NCBI RefSeq assembly: GCF_000214595.1
Contig: NZ_AFIG01000001.1
Span: 310,001-374,000, forward strand
Reading direction: 5' to 3'
Origin: Methylophaga thalassica MP
Lineage (GTDB): Bacteria; Pseudomonadota; Gammaproteobacteria; Nitrosococcales; Methylophagaceae
Length of the DNA stretch: 64,000 nucleotides
The position numbers and the translations under genes were made by a program. Each line of letters begins with the position of its first letter. The first letter of the stretch is position 1. The notes under the pieces were generated by a model. The model saw only the letters and a list, made by a program, of their open reading frames with translations. It had not been told where the DNA came from and searched no databases. Below, piece by piece: positions 36,411-44,920 of the stretch.

Positions 36411-37412
36411 TTATGTTTTTGGGACGACAGTAATAGCCGTCCACCAGGGAGTGATATGAGTGACTTTTAGCGGGAATGAGTCTGCTAATAAGGATAATGC
36501 CGCCTGCGGATTATCAAGCGGCAACACGGCTGAGACATGATAATTCTCTATCTGCTGAGCATCAAAATAGAAATAGCCCTTATGGAAACGGTTCAGAACA
36601 GTAAGCACCTCATTTAACGGCATACCATCCACCATCAACTGGCGTTTATTCCACATCAAACTGGCATCAGCAACACTAAAGTCAGAAACCTTACCCAAAT
36701 GTTCAGCATAAACACGAATCTGCTGGCCCGGCTGAAGGGGCTTAACATCACAGCCTCGTCGCTGACATGTGGCTGCTACAGTGGATTCGATCACTTTCAG
36801 TAAGGTGTAATCGCTACGCTTATCCACACTAAACTCTGTACCCAAAGCCGTGAGACTACCGTGTTCTGTTTTGACGACAAACGGTCTTTGTGGATTTTTA
36901 CTTACCTTGACCCGTATTTCTCCCTTTAATAAATGAATGGTTCGCTGGCTATGATTAAAATCCACATTAATAGCACTATCACTGCTGAGCATAATTACTG
37001 AGTTATCTGCCAGGGTGTAGGATTGCCAATCACCGACGGATGTTTGTTTATCAGCCATCATCAGCGTGACTTTATCTGGTAGCCAAACAAACATTGGGAT
37101 AAAAATAACCATTAATAATACAAAGGTTTTTGCTAAGGTCTGCCAGGAATGCTGATGATATGCTTTGCTGGTTGAGACTGATAATGCAGCCTTTGATGCA
37201 GACCGGGGAAACTGTTGGATGTCACCTAAAAGGGTTTGTAACTTATCCACCGCCTCAGCATGCTGAGGATCCTGATTTCTCCAGTCAAGGAAGGCTTTTT
37301 TTTGTGTTGTTGACAGTGGATTTTCTTCATCTGACATCAACACAACCCACTCTGCCGCTTGGGTGGCAATGTTTTCTGAATCTGTCATTTCAGGTGATGA
37401 ACTCGTGACCAT
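36411..37412 (-). CDS. FecR family anti-sigma / transmembrane signal transducer
   Basis: A 333-residue FecR homologue that relays receptor status to the ECF sigma factor. The cytoplasmic N-terminus has the FecR_N signature (ATQAAEWVVLMSDEENPLS). One membrane segment lies at about residues 97-115 (LAKTFVLLMVIFIPMFVW). The periplasmic FecR domain contains GDWQSYTLADNSVIMLSSDS and TEFSVDKRSDYT. Start and fecI stop overlap as TAATG. It lies between the sigma factor and the receptor, in the standard order. Confidence 0.92.
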   Translation of the reverse strand: MVTSSSPEMTDSENIATQAAEWVVLMSDEENPLSTTQKKAFLDWRNQDPQHAEAVDKLQTLLGDIQQFPRSASKAALSVSTSKAYHQHSWQTLAKTFVLLMVIFIPMFVWLPDKVTLMMADKQTSVGDWQSYTLADNSVIMLSSDSAINVDFNHSQRTIHLLKGEIRVKVSKNPQRPFVVKTEHGSLTALGTEFSVDKRSDYTLLKVIESTVAATCQRRGCDVKPLQPGQQIRVYAEHLGKVSDFSVADASLMWNKRQLMVDGMPLNEVLTVLNRFHKGYFYFDAQQIENYHVSAVLPLDNPQAALSLLADSFPLKVTHITPWWTAITVVPKT

Positions 37413-37978
37413 TAAAATGTTTCTGTTTCAAACGCCTGCTGACAGGCGACTAAACTCTGAATCAAATACTTCTGCACCATGGTGGTGGATACACCCAGTT
37501 TTTGGGCAATGGCAGACTGGGTTAAACCATCAATATGCCTGAGAATAAAAGCCTGTCTGACGTGGCTAGGTAAGGTTTCCAGCGCCTCAGAAATTCTACT
37601 AAGTGCATTAATAGCCAGATAAACATCTTCTGTTGATGGTATTGGCTCTGCATCATCCAGGCTAAGTTTTAACTCTTCTAAATAGGCTTGTTCTAATAAA
37701 AAGCGACGACGTTTATCAATCAATAAGCGCTTGGCAATCGTCAACAACCAGGGACGAGGTTCTCTGATTTGAGTTAAGTCATTTTGTTTGCTGATGACAT
37801 TCACAAAGGTGTCATGAGTGAGATCGCTGGCGTTTTGCGAACAGCCTAATTTTTTACTTAACCAGCCCGTCAACCAATAGTGATGATTTTCATACAAAGA
37901 CGCAATAAAACTGTTTTTATAGCTCGGCTGATCAAAAACAATCTGTTTATTACTCGACATATTAAACGGCTGAACCAT
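37412..37978 (-). CDS. ECF RNA polymerase sigma factor, FecI type
   Basis: A 188-residue sigma factor. Region 2 includes ASDLTHDTFVNVISK and REPRPWLLTIAKRLLIDKRRR. Region 4 contains the helix-turn-helix SHVRQAFILRHIDGLTQSAIAQKLGVSTTMVQKY. It is followed by FecR and a TonB receptor, so it should drive that receptor gene when the siderophore is bound. A Fur-box-like palindrome stands 12 bases before the start codon. A second in-frame ATG is available seven codons in. Confidence 0.92.
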   Translation of the reverse strand: MVQPFNMSSNKQIVFDQPSYKNSFIASLYENHHYWLTGWLSKKLGCSQNASDLTHDTFVNVISKQNDLTQIREPRPWLLTIAKRLLIDKRRRFLLEQAYLEELKLSLDDAEPIPSTEDVYLAINALSRISEALETLPSHVRQAFILRHIDGLTQSAIAQKLGVSTTMVQKYLIQSLVACQQAFETETF

Positions 37979-37989
37979 ATATAGATATT

Positions 37990-38008
37990 AATGATAACTA
38001 TTATCATT
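37990..38008. promoter_or_regulatory. Candidate Fur box upstream of fecI
   Basis: AATGATAACTATTATCATT is an inverted repeat (ATGATAA / TTATCAT around a short centre) that closely follows the Fur consensus of GATAAT-type hexamers. It sits 12 bases before the fecI start codon, where bound Fur-Fe would block transcription. It is about 158 bases from the divergent VOC gene. Confidence 0.75.
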
Positions 38009-38165
38009 TAAAAACTATCCCTTATGCAACCTTTTGTTTTTAATAAAAACCGTTATCTGAGTTAATATGAAGCGATTATTGCATTGAATAAGATATGAAT
38101 TATGTGTAGAAGCAAGCGGATGATCTACATTGAATAGATAAAATAACCAGAGATAATGATAAATA

Positions 38166-38516
38166 ATGAAAGAGGCAGGAAAGATTAACTATCTTGAAAT
38201 TCCATCGTCGGATTTAGATAAGACCAAAGCTTTTTTCAGTCATGCATTTGGCTGGAAATTTATTGATTATGGTTCGGACTATATCGCCATTGAAGACGCC
38301 GGCATTGATGGTGGATTTTATCGATCACCACTGGTCGCGACACCAGAGTCAGGTAGTGTATTGATAGTGCTCTATAGCAACGCTCTGGAGGAAACACTAA
38401 AAGACGTAAACGCCGCTGGTGGTCAGATTGTCAAAGACATTTTCGCTTTTCCGGGAGGAAGACGTTTTCACTTCACCGATCTCACTGGTAATGAATATGC
38501 CGTATGGTCTGAATAA
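38166..38516 (+). CDS. VOC (glyoxalase/bleomycin-resistance) family protein
   Basis: A 116-residue vicinal-oxygen-chelate fold protein: INYLEIPSSDLDKTKAFFSHAFGWKFIDYG is the first babb unit, and RFHFTDLTGNEYAVWSE is the typical C-terminal end with a metal-ligand-like Glu. Substrate unknown. It diverges from fecI and converges on mgtC, 19 bases away. The small size fits a dimer acting as one functional unit. Confidence 0.85.
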   Translation: MKEAGKINYLEIPSSDLDKTKAFFSHAFGWKFIDYGSDYIAIEDAGIDGGFYRSPLVATPESGSVLIVLYSNALEETLKDVNAAGGQIVKDIFAFPGGRRFHFTDLTGNEYAVWSE

Positions 38517-38535
38517 ACGATAACCTCCGACAAAC

Positions 38536-38967
38536 TTATGATTCATCACGCCTTTTCAGATAACTGCCAAACTGAAATATCAAAAAACCAATCAACGATA
38601 ACACGATAGCAATTTCATACCTTCTGTAAGCCACGGAAAGACCTATCGCACCCGTTAACCAAATACCGGCCGCGTTAGCGGTACCCATCGCTCTACCAGA
38701 TTCTTTCACTATGGCACCACCACCAATAAATCCCATACCGGTAATCACGCCATACATGACCCGCGCTTCAGCATCACTTCCCTGATAAACATCCATCGCC
38801 ACCAACATAAAGGCACAACAGGCAATAGACACCAAGGGATAGGTTCTTAACCCGGCACCGCCGGTATCTACATATTCACGATTAAACGCAATAGGCAGTG
38901 CGAGCATAAACGCGATACCTATCTGATATAAATTAAACCAAACCTGATCAAAATTAATATCGGGCAT
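38536..38967 (-). CDS. MgtC/SapB family inner membrane protein
   Basis: A 143-residue protein with four hydrophobic segments. It shows the MgtC hallmarks LPIAFNREY, GLRTYPLVSIACCAFM, GVITGMGFIGGGAIVKES and TANAAGIWLTGAIGLSVA. Family members act in Mg2+ limitation and, in pathogens, inhibit F1F0-ATPase. Only the membrane domain is present, without the C-terminal ACT-like domain of Salmonella MgtC. No leader with an obvious Mg2+ riboswitch is visible. Confidence 0.9.
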   Translation of the reverse strand: MPDINFDQVWFNLYQIGIAFMLALPIAFNREYVDTGGAGLRTYPLVSIACCAFMLVAMDVYQGSDAEARVMYGVITGMGFIGGGAIVKESGRAMGTANAAGIWLTGAIGLSVAYRRYEIAIVLSLIGFLIFQFGSYLKRRDES

Positions 38968-39015
38968 AAAAACATCTCTTAAAGGCAGAGTGTCACCATG
39001 CCATTAGCAGGCGAT

Positions 39016-39540
39016 CTATTTCAATGATTTTTGTTTCACAAAGATCAGATCATCTGTATCGAAACCCGCCGCTTTAGCTCTATTAATAAAGCGTTGCTTC
39101 ACCTCTTCAGACACATCCGGAGTCCGTGAAAGTAACCACAGATAATTGTGATTTGGGCCAGAAACAAAGGCGTAACGATAATCATCTTCTAACTCAAATA
39201 CCACATAACTGCCATAAAAAGGGCCAAAAAAAGAGACTTTAAGATGTCCGGTATGTGGACCTTCGACAAAATAGGCTTTGCCTTCGGCCTGTTTCCACTC
39301 CTTATCCTCTTCCGAGTAACCGCGGTTGATCACTTTAACGCCACCATCCCCTTTTAAAGAATATTGCGCTGTAACATTACTTAAACCACGTTCAAAGCGA
39401 TGATCAAGTCTGGCTACTTCGTACCAGTTGCCGAGATAGCGGTTTAAAACAAAGTTATCTACAGGTGTGACGCCTTTGGGTGTGCCTGTACAGGCTACGA
39501 CGCTCATAACTAACAAACAAAGCATGCCGATTAGCCGCAT
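39016..39540 (-). CDS. blc: Outer membrane lipocalin (Blc-like lipoprotein)
   Basis: A 174-residue lipocalin with a lipoprotein signal (LCLLVMSVVACTG, Cys at about 17). The mature part has the lipocalin motif NRYLGNWYEVARLDHRFERGL near the N-terminus and the second conserved region PNHNYLWLLSRTP. E. coli Blc binds lysophospholipid at the outer membrane; the same is likely here. Strand direction and spacing suggest it stands alone or with the MAPEG gene upstream. Confidence 0.9.
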   Translation of the reverse strand: MRLIGMLCLLVMSVVACTGTPKGVTPVDNFVLNRYLGNWYEVARLDHRFERGLSNVTAQYSLKGDGGVKVINRGYSEEDKEWKQAEGKAYFVEGPHTGHLKVSFFGPFYGSYVVFELEDDYRYAFVSGPNHNYLWLLSRTPDVSEEVKQRFINRAKAAGFDTDDLIFVKQKSLK

Positions 39541-39639
39541 ATATCACCGTCCTCTCATTATTTTTATGGCTGAAGCAATATGTGTACGACACGAATTGAC
39601 GCTATTGTTTCCCTTAAAGAAGAAATAAGCTGATGGATC

Positions 39640-40035
39640 CTAAAAGGCAGTGATTGCTTTCACACCAATATAGATGGCACTAAATAAACCAATCAAAAAA
39701 ACCAATGAACGATAGGTATCCATATCGAGAATATAAAATAAGGGATGAAAAATTCTACTAAGTAAAAATAAGCCAGCTGGATAACTAAAATCAGCTAGAT
39801 TAAGTCCAGAGGCATATGCCAGTAAACTCATAGCAGAAAACAGAGTCAGTGACTCCCAGGCATTATGCTGAGCAGCCATAACACGTGCGCCCAAACCGGT
39901 CATGTGTGCTTGCTGTGATCTCGGATAATGATTATCAAACTTGCCAAACTGCCTGTAACGGCAATAACCACCTAACACCGCCAGTAACATCGGCAAAATA
40001 GCCACGATAAATAAGACCCATAAAATAAACGGCAT
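39640..40035 (-). CDS. MAPEG family membrane protein
   Basis: A 131-residue protein with four membrane segments. The region AHMTGLGARVMAAQHNAWESLTLFSA holds the polar residues that in MAPEG proteins bind glutathione. Eukaryotic relatives are microsomal glutathione transferases and leukotriene synthases; bacterial members are mostly uncharacterised. It lies five bases after the alpha/beta hydrolase gene on the same strand, so the two are probably cotranscribed. Confidence 0.85.
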   Translation of the reverse strand: MPFILWVLFIVAILPMLLAVLGGYCRYRQFGKFDNHYPRSQQAHMTGLGARVMAAQHNAWESLTLFSAMSLLAYASGLNLADFSYPAGLFLLSRIFHPLFYILDMDTYRSLVFLIGLFSAIYIGVKAITAF

Positions 40036-40039
40036 ACAT

Positions 40040-41062
40040 CTACTCGCTTTGTTTAGAAAATACGGTGTTTAATGCGTTTAATAACGCCTGTTGAAAACGT
40101 TCAGGTTCCTGAATCTGTGGCGAATGACCTAAATCATTAAACAATATCAAATGTGAATCAGGAATCGCTTTTGCCGTTTTTCTGGCTAATACGGGGTAGT
40201 TGCCCAATTGTTTTTTGATATCGTCTGGCACAAAGGCTTTACCGATAGCAGTATTGTCTTTCTCACCAATAAATAGCCATGTCGGCACTGAGAGCTGATC
40301 AAATTCATGAACGACGGGCTGCGTTAAAATCATGTCGTAATGAATAGCAGATAACCAGGCTGAGTCTTCTTTATCCGCCCTATACTGTATCATCAGCATA
40401 TCGACCCACTTCTGATAATCATCACGCCATTGACCCGCGTAGTATGTTTTTTGTTGATAGGCTCTGGCGCGCTTTGTTGTTAGTGTCAGTTGGTTTTTAT
40501 ACCAGTCTTTAATCGACACATATGGCACACCTTTAGCTAACCAATCTTCCAGACCGATTGGATTCACTAAAAATAAAGCATCAACATTATCTGGATACAG
40601 CAAAGCATAGCGTGTTGCCAGCATGCCACCCATTGAGTGGCCGACAATGACAGCTTTTTCAATACCCAGTTTATTTAATAAATTCCAGCTATTGGTTGCC
40701 AATTGATGGAAGCTGTATTGATAATCAACTGGTTTTGAAGATTTACAAAACCCTATCTGATCCATTGCTATAACCCGATAACCAGCTGCCGCTAGCGCTT
40801 TAATTGTCTCCCCCCAGGTGGCAGCACAGAAGTTTTTGCCATGGAACAATACAATCGTTTTCCCATTGGCTTTAGCTGTCGGTTTTATATCCATATAAGC
40901 CATTTCCAACTGCTTTTTCTGGCTGGAGAGAGGCATAAACTGTACCGGATATGGGTAGTCAAAATTCTCTAATCTAAAGCCCGTTTTATTATTTGCTGAG
41001 ACAAAAGAACTGATCAGTAACAGCGTAACAATAAAACTAACTGCACGGCATATTTTCATCAT
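40040..41062 (-). CDS. Exported alpha/beta hydrolase
   Basis: A 340-residue alpha/beta-hydrolase. A signal segment (AVSFIVTLLLISSFVSA) leads to the fold. The oxyanion region is IVLFHGKNFCAATW, the nucleophile elbow GHSMGG, and the catalytic His lies in FNDLGHSPQIQEPE. The Asp is probably in LFIGEKDNTAIG. Esterase, lipase or dehalogenase-type activity cannot be told from sequence. It precedes the MAPEG gene and follows the DM13 gene by about 50 bases. Confidence 0.88.
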   Translation of the reverse strand: MMKICRAVSFIVTLLLISSFVSANNKTGFRLENFDYPYPVQFMPLSSQKKQLEMAYMDIKPTAKANGKTIVLFHGKNFCAATWGETIKALAAAGYRVIAMDQIGFCKSSKPVDYQYSFHQLATNSWNLLNKLGIEKAVIVGHSMGGMLATRYALLYPDNVDALFLVNPIGLEDWLAKGVPYVSIKDWYKNQLTLTTKRARAYQQKTYYAGQWRDDYQKWVDMLMIQYRADKEDSAWLSAIHYDMILTQPVVHEFDQLSVPTWLFIGEKDNTAIGKAFVPDDIKKQLGNYPVLARKTAKAIPDSHLILFNDLGHSPQIQEPERFQQALLNALNTVFSKQSE

Positions 41063-41112
41063 GACTAACTATTTACCTGCTTCTTTGTTGTTTTGGCTTG
41101 TGATCATTAACA

Positions 41113-41580
41113 TTAATGATATTTAGCCGCTGTGATAAAGAGATTAAATGACTCACACCAAATCACGACGGCCTGGTAATCTGCCGGATTAATACCTTCT
41201 GGTATATCAAGCATAAAGCCATTAAAGGTTCTGACATCACCTATATTTAACATATTATCTTTATTCGCTAAAAAGTCTGTTTTATTCTCAACAAACACGG
41301 GTGATAAATACAATTTGTAATCAGGGCCTGGAGAAATCTGCCCATCAAACGCTATTTGATGAGCATTGATATATACCGTACCACTGCCGTAATGCAGAGC
41401 ATCACTCCCCTCTAGATCGCGCTCAAACTGCCCAGTGAATAATGCTGATGTTGCGACCTTACCAATCTCCGTCATTGACGGTTTATCTGGTTGCGTCAAT
41501 ATGGGTAAAGCATAAATACCTAAGCCAAAACCAAGAACCAACATCATTCCATGCGTTATCAGTAATAATAGCTTTTTCAT
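41113..41580 (-). CDS. DM13 domain protein, membrane-anchored
   Basis: A 155-residue protein with an N-terminal membrane segment (THGMMLVLGFGLGIYALPI) and one DM13 domain (about residues 45-155: HYGSGTVYINAHQIAFDG ... PEGINPADYQAVVIWCESFNLFITAAKY). DM13 is proposed to be a redox domain with a near-invariant Cys, seen here in VIWCESF. The exact role is unknown. It lies between the DUF4124 gene and the hydrolase gene. Confidence 0.87.
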   Translation of the reverse strand: MKKLLLLITHGMMLVLGFGLGIYALPILTQPDKPSMTEIGKVATSALFTGQFERDLEGSDALHYGSGTVYINAHQIAFDGQISPGPDYKLYLSPVFVENKTDFLANKDNMLNIGDVRTFNGFMLDIPEGINPADYQAVVIWCESFNLFITAAKYH

Positions 41581-41603
41581 GGGTTACTCCCTTTTTAACC
41601 ACG

Positions 41604-42077
41604 TTACTGTTGCGCAGAAAGCGCTTGTATCTGTCGTTTATTGTTATCTATTTCCTGCTGAAGGCTTTTAAGCTGCTGTACATGCTGCTCAACTATCCCG
41701 CGCATATTTTCCAATAATACCGGGTCACGAGTGGCAACTATTCCGTTTCCTACATCGTAGGTTTGATTCTGCAGCTCGTCATATTTTGCTTTGTTTTCTT
41801 TTTCCAGTGCGATTTTTTGCTTTTGCAACTCCCTATTTTTTTGCTTGAGCTTATTTATCTGGTAAATACGTGAATTTTCGTTATATGCAGCGGTTCGCTT
41901 GTTTTGTTGTTCAATATCTTCTTTTGAAGGTTGGTGAAGTTTGATTTCGACTTTTTCAGACTGAGCATTACAGGGCTTATCCTGATAATGAACTTGTCCA
42001 TTATCATGACATTTATAAATGTCTGCCTGAACTGGTAAACCAATACAAAGACTGATTAATAATACAAATCGAGACAT
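41604..42077 (-). CDS. DUF4124 domain protein with coiled coil
   Basis: A 157-residue periplasmic protein. A signal peptide (VLLISLCIGLPVQA) precedes a DUF4124 domain (DIYKCHDNGQVHYQDKPCNAQ), with two cysteines likely to form a disulfide. The rest is a Gln/Lys/Glu-rich coiled coil. DUF4124 proteins are common in gammaproteobacteria and of unknown function. It is the first gene of a minus-strand set after fbp, 36 bases away. Confidence 0.85.
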   Translation of the reverse strand: MSRFVLLISLCIGLPVQADIYKCHDNGQVHYQDKPCNAQSEKVEIKLHQPSKEDIEQQNKRTAAYNENSRIYQINKLKQKNRELQKQKIALEKENKAKYDELQNQTYDVGNGIVATRDPVLLENMRGIVEQHVQQLKSLQQEIDNNKRQIQALSAQQ

Positions 42078-42113
42078 CCATTGCTCCTAAAATCCCATAT
42101 ATAGCGATAACGC

Positions 42114-43118
42114 TTACTTATGGTAGGAAACCACCCTTTCCACTTCATTTTTTGAGCCAAGAAAGACCGGGACACGCTGATGGATAGATTCTGGTTGCCG
42201 GTCCATAATACGCTCTGTGCCCGTACTGCTGGCACCACCCGCTTGCTCAATGATAAAACTCATCGGATTGGCTTCGTACATCAGGCGTAACTTTCCTCCC
42301 TGCTGTGCAATCCGACTATCAAGTGGATACATAAAAATGCCACCGCGTGTCAAAATGCGATAGACCTCCGCCACCATTGAAGCATTCCAACGCATATTGA
42401 AATTCTTGTCACGCACACCATCAACACCCTGAACACATTCATCAATATAACGTTTAACAGGCGACTGCCAATAGCGCTGGTTCGACATATTAATGGCAAA
42501 CTCGGCGGTATCCTCAGGAATCTGCATATTGGGATGCGTCAAAATAAACTCGCCGACCTCTCTATCTAAGGTAAAACCATTCACTCCAAAGCCAGTGGTA
42601 AGAATCAGCATCGTGCTCGGACCATAGACACAAAATCCAGCGCAAACTTGCTCTGTGCCTTTTTGCAAAAAATGTTCGTGGCTTGGGTTTTTGATATCTT
42701 CAGGACAGGGTAATACCGAAAAGATGGTACCCACACTCAGGTTGATATCGACATTACTGGAGCCATCTAACGGGTCAAAACAGAGTAAGTACTTACCCTT
42801 GGGGTAATCCTCAGAAATGGAGATAATGTCATCAATTTCTTCTGACACCATGGCAGCAAGGTGGCCTGTCCAGTTTAAGTGCTCAACCATGACATCATTG
42901 GTCAGAATATCGAGTTTTTTCTGATGTTCACCCTGCACATTATTACTACTGGCATAACCTTCAAGGCCTAAAATACTGCTACGGTTAACCAGATTCGCGA
43001 TTTTTTTGCAGGCGCTGATGACATCATTTAACAGCCCGGTTAAATCACCTGTAGCGGAAGGATGAGCACGCTGCGTTTCAACAAGGAATTGATTAACTGA
43101 TTGTCCGATATCAGACAT
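42114..43118 (-). CDS. fbp: Fructose-1,6-bisphosphatase class I
   Basis: Hydrolyses fructose-1,6-bisphosphate to fructose-6-phosphate. The 334 residues include the metal-binding and active-site motif [21 protein letters not shown], the upstream EEIDD motif with acidic ligands, and the signature [15 protein letters not shown] with [20 protein letters not shown]. In a methylotroph it would regenerate hexose phosphate for ribulose monophosphate or Calvin-type cycling. It lies just after the fhc operon, separated by a terminator. Confidence 0.96.
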   Translation of the reverse strand: MSDIGQSVNQFLVETQRAHPSATGDLTGLLNDVISACKKIANLVNRSSILGLEGYASSNNVQGEHQKKLDILTNDVMVEHLNWTGHLAAMVSEEIDDIISISEDYPKGKYLLCFDPLDGSSNVDINLSVGTIFSVLPCPEDIKNPSHEHFLQKGTEQVCAGFCVYGPSTMLILTTGFGVNGFTLDREVGEFILTHPNMQIPEDTAEFAINMSNQRYWQSPVKRYIDECVQGVDGVRDKNFNMRWNASMVAEVYRILTRGGIFMYPLDSRIAQQGGKLRLMYEANPMSFIIEQAGGASSTGTERIMDRQPESIHQRVPVFLGSKNEVERVVSYHK

Positions 43119-43177
43119 AGAAACGTCTCCGTTATTAACACATTAAAGCTATCACCATTTCTAACACGGAGAGAAAA

Positions 43178-43204
43178 GAAACCCGGCCTGAAGCCGGGTT
43201 TTTA
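43178..43204 (-). terminator. Intrinsic terminator of fhc operon
   Basis: GC-rich inverted repeat AACCCGGC / GCCGGGTT with a short loop, just after the fhcC stop codon on the minus strand, followed by TTTCTTTTCT. It separates the fhc operon from fbp. Confidence 0.85.
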
Positions 43205-43208
43205 AGGT

Positions 43209-44024
43209 TTAAATTTTAATTAAAATCTCACCCATGCCTATGCCGGAAACATCACCAGCATAACGTTGAACACGTGAAAAAGGTTCAATTTCAGCAAATT
43301 TGGTATCAAACTTTTTAAATGACGCAAACATCAGCGGCAAAAAGGCTAATGTATGTGAACCACAGTCATTAAAGTTAGCAGAAATACCTTGTTCCGGTGC
43401 TGATGTCAGTAATAAAGTGCCGCGTTTCATCGCGTAACCAAAATGCTTTCCGACTTTTCCTAACACAGCAATAGTGCCAGACACCATTCTTGAACCACAG
43501 TAATCACCCGCATTACCTTCAATGAAGATGTAACCACGACGCATATGATCACCGGTTCGTGCACCTGTATTACCTGTCACGATCACGGTACCACCAGTCA
43601 TGCCATTTTTATAACCAATGCGTGCACCACCCAGGAAATCACCGGCATTACCATTAATTTTAATGGTGCCACCTTTCATTTCACAGGCTGTATAAACCCC
43701 AGTGTTGCCGTTAATAACGATATCACCGGCTGCCATAAACTGACCAAGATAAGCACCGGCATCACCATCAACCGTGATTTTACCCGTAGCCATGGCATGA
43801 CCTATATGGTCCAGTTTGTCTGTAGCTTTAGCAAAATGAATATTCGCGACATCCTCACCTTGAATATCAAAAATTTCATCGGTACGGACTTTTTGATTAC
43901 CGATAACTAAGGTGATCGCTGCAATCTCAGCAGCTGTTTTATCAGCCAGTTTATCCGCTGTTAATGGTGAACAATCCACCCGCTGTGCAGGTGACGTTTT
44001 TAACGTGAATGTTAATGCACTCAT
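43209..44024 (-). CDS. fhcC: Formyltransferase/hydrolase complex subunit C
   Basis: The 271-residue homologue of formylmethanofuran dehydrogenase subunit C. After an N-terminal domain it has many tandem repeats of the form GxGDxG-x-GxxMxxGxIxIxGN-G (for example MAAGDIVINGNTGVYTACEMKGG), which fold as a right-handed beta-helix as in the FwdC/glutamate synthase type. In methylotrophs it is a structural part of the Fhc complex that converts formyl-tetrahydromethanopterin to formate. It is the last gene of fhcB-fhcA-fhcD-fhcC and overlaps fhcD by four bases. Confidence 0.95.
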   Translation of the reverse strand: MSALTFTLKTSPAQRVDCSPLTADKLADKTAAEIAAITLVIGNQKVRTDEIFDIQGEDVANIHFAKATDKLDHIGHAMATGKITVDGDAGAYLGQFMAAGDIVINGNTGVYTACEMKGGTIKINGNAGDFLGGARIGYKNGMTGGTVIVTGNTGARTGDHMRRGYIFIEGNAGDYCGSRMVSGTIAVLGKVGKHFGYAMKRGTLLLTSAPEQGISANFNDCGSHTLAFLPLMFASFKKFDTKFAEIEPFSRVQRYAGDVSGIGMGEILIKI

Positions 44025-44920
44025 GCCATGATCTCCTGCAAGTGGAAGTGATATGGGCCTAATTTACCGCCGTAGTTACCCGCACTGATTCGACGAATAC
44101 CGTTTTCAGCGCCCAAGTCACACACAGCTTGAATACCCACTCGCATCGCTTTATCAATATCTTCTTTGGTTAGGCCGTCAATAACAATTTCCATGACCGA
44201 TTCAACTTCTGGTGATAAATCACTCTTAGTCTGACCTTTCAGGGTCGGGCAGAAGGCATCATTGGTCGATGCGTTTAAAGCTTTAAATTTAGAGCCCACT
44301 TTAGAACCGGACCGTACAACCCCACCAGGGAAAGGCATGATGACGTTTGGAATTTTTCTCATCTCTTCGATAGCCGCTTCACAGGCAGCTAAAGCCTGAG
44401 CTTGTGATTCTGCCAATACCAGGAAGTTACCACCACCGACCGAGTCATGCACACCGGTTTTTTCCTGTGTTAAAAATTCACCATCCATCACAGGAATACG
44501 CCAGTAGCGTTTGCCATCAATCATTTTTGAAATCTGGAAACCATCACCGAAATAACGCAGGTTTTGACCTAGAGCAATTTCTTTTTCGCTGTTATCCAGA
44601 CCAGAAAATAAGGCTGAAGTCGGTGAAGTCAAAATACATTGGCCAGCACGTGTTTCTACTTGTTTTGCAAGGCCTTTACCGCCCATAGCAAAGATAAGCA
44701 CAGAGACGCCTGGACGACCATCTGGTGTTTCACTTGGATCCAATTCACGCTCAATACCCGCTTCACAACCACAGGCAATAACAGAGGTAGCAAAGCCGGT
44801 AAATGCCTGTGCCGAAATCATGGCCCACTTGGCATTTAATGCCGTAATAATAAGCCGAGTGCCTTTCATCGGAAAAGCTTCAGCAAACGTCTCGTCTATA
44901 GTGACGCCGTTGATAATCAT
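44021..44920 (-). CDS. fhcD: Formylmethanofuran-tetrahydromethanopterin formyltransferase
   Basis: Transfers the formyl group from formyl-tetrahydromethanopterin to methanofuran within the Fhc complex. The 299-residue length and sequence fit the Ftr/FhcD family: INGVTIDETFAEAFPMKGTRLIITA at the N-terminus and the conserved MPFPGGVVRSGSKVGSKF in the second half. It lacks signs of membrane or export signals. It overlaps fhcA and fhcC by four bases each, so stoichiometric synthesis is expected. Confidence 0.96.
   Translation of the reverse strand: MIINGVTIDETFAEAFPMKGTRLIITALNAKWAMISAQAFTGFATSVIACGCEAGIERELDPSETPDGRPGVSVLIFAMGGKGLAKQVETRAGQCILTSPTSALFSGLDNSEKEIALGQNLRYFGDGFQISKMIDGKRYWRIPVMDGEFLTQEKTGVHDSVGGGNFLVLAESQAQALAACEAAIEEMRKIPNVIMPFPGGVVRSGSKVGSKFKALNASTNDAFCPTLKGQTKSDLSPEVESVMEIVIDGLTKEDIDKAMRVGIQAVCDLGAENGIRRISAGNYGGKLGPYHFHLQEIMA

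Noticed and set aside
43545-43910. 121-codon frame rich in Thr/His/Gly opposite fhcC
   Set aside because: It mirrors the beta-helix repeats of fhcC on the other strand, so its periodicity is inherited.
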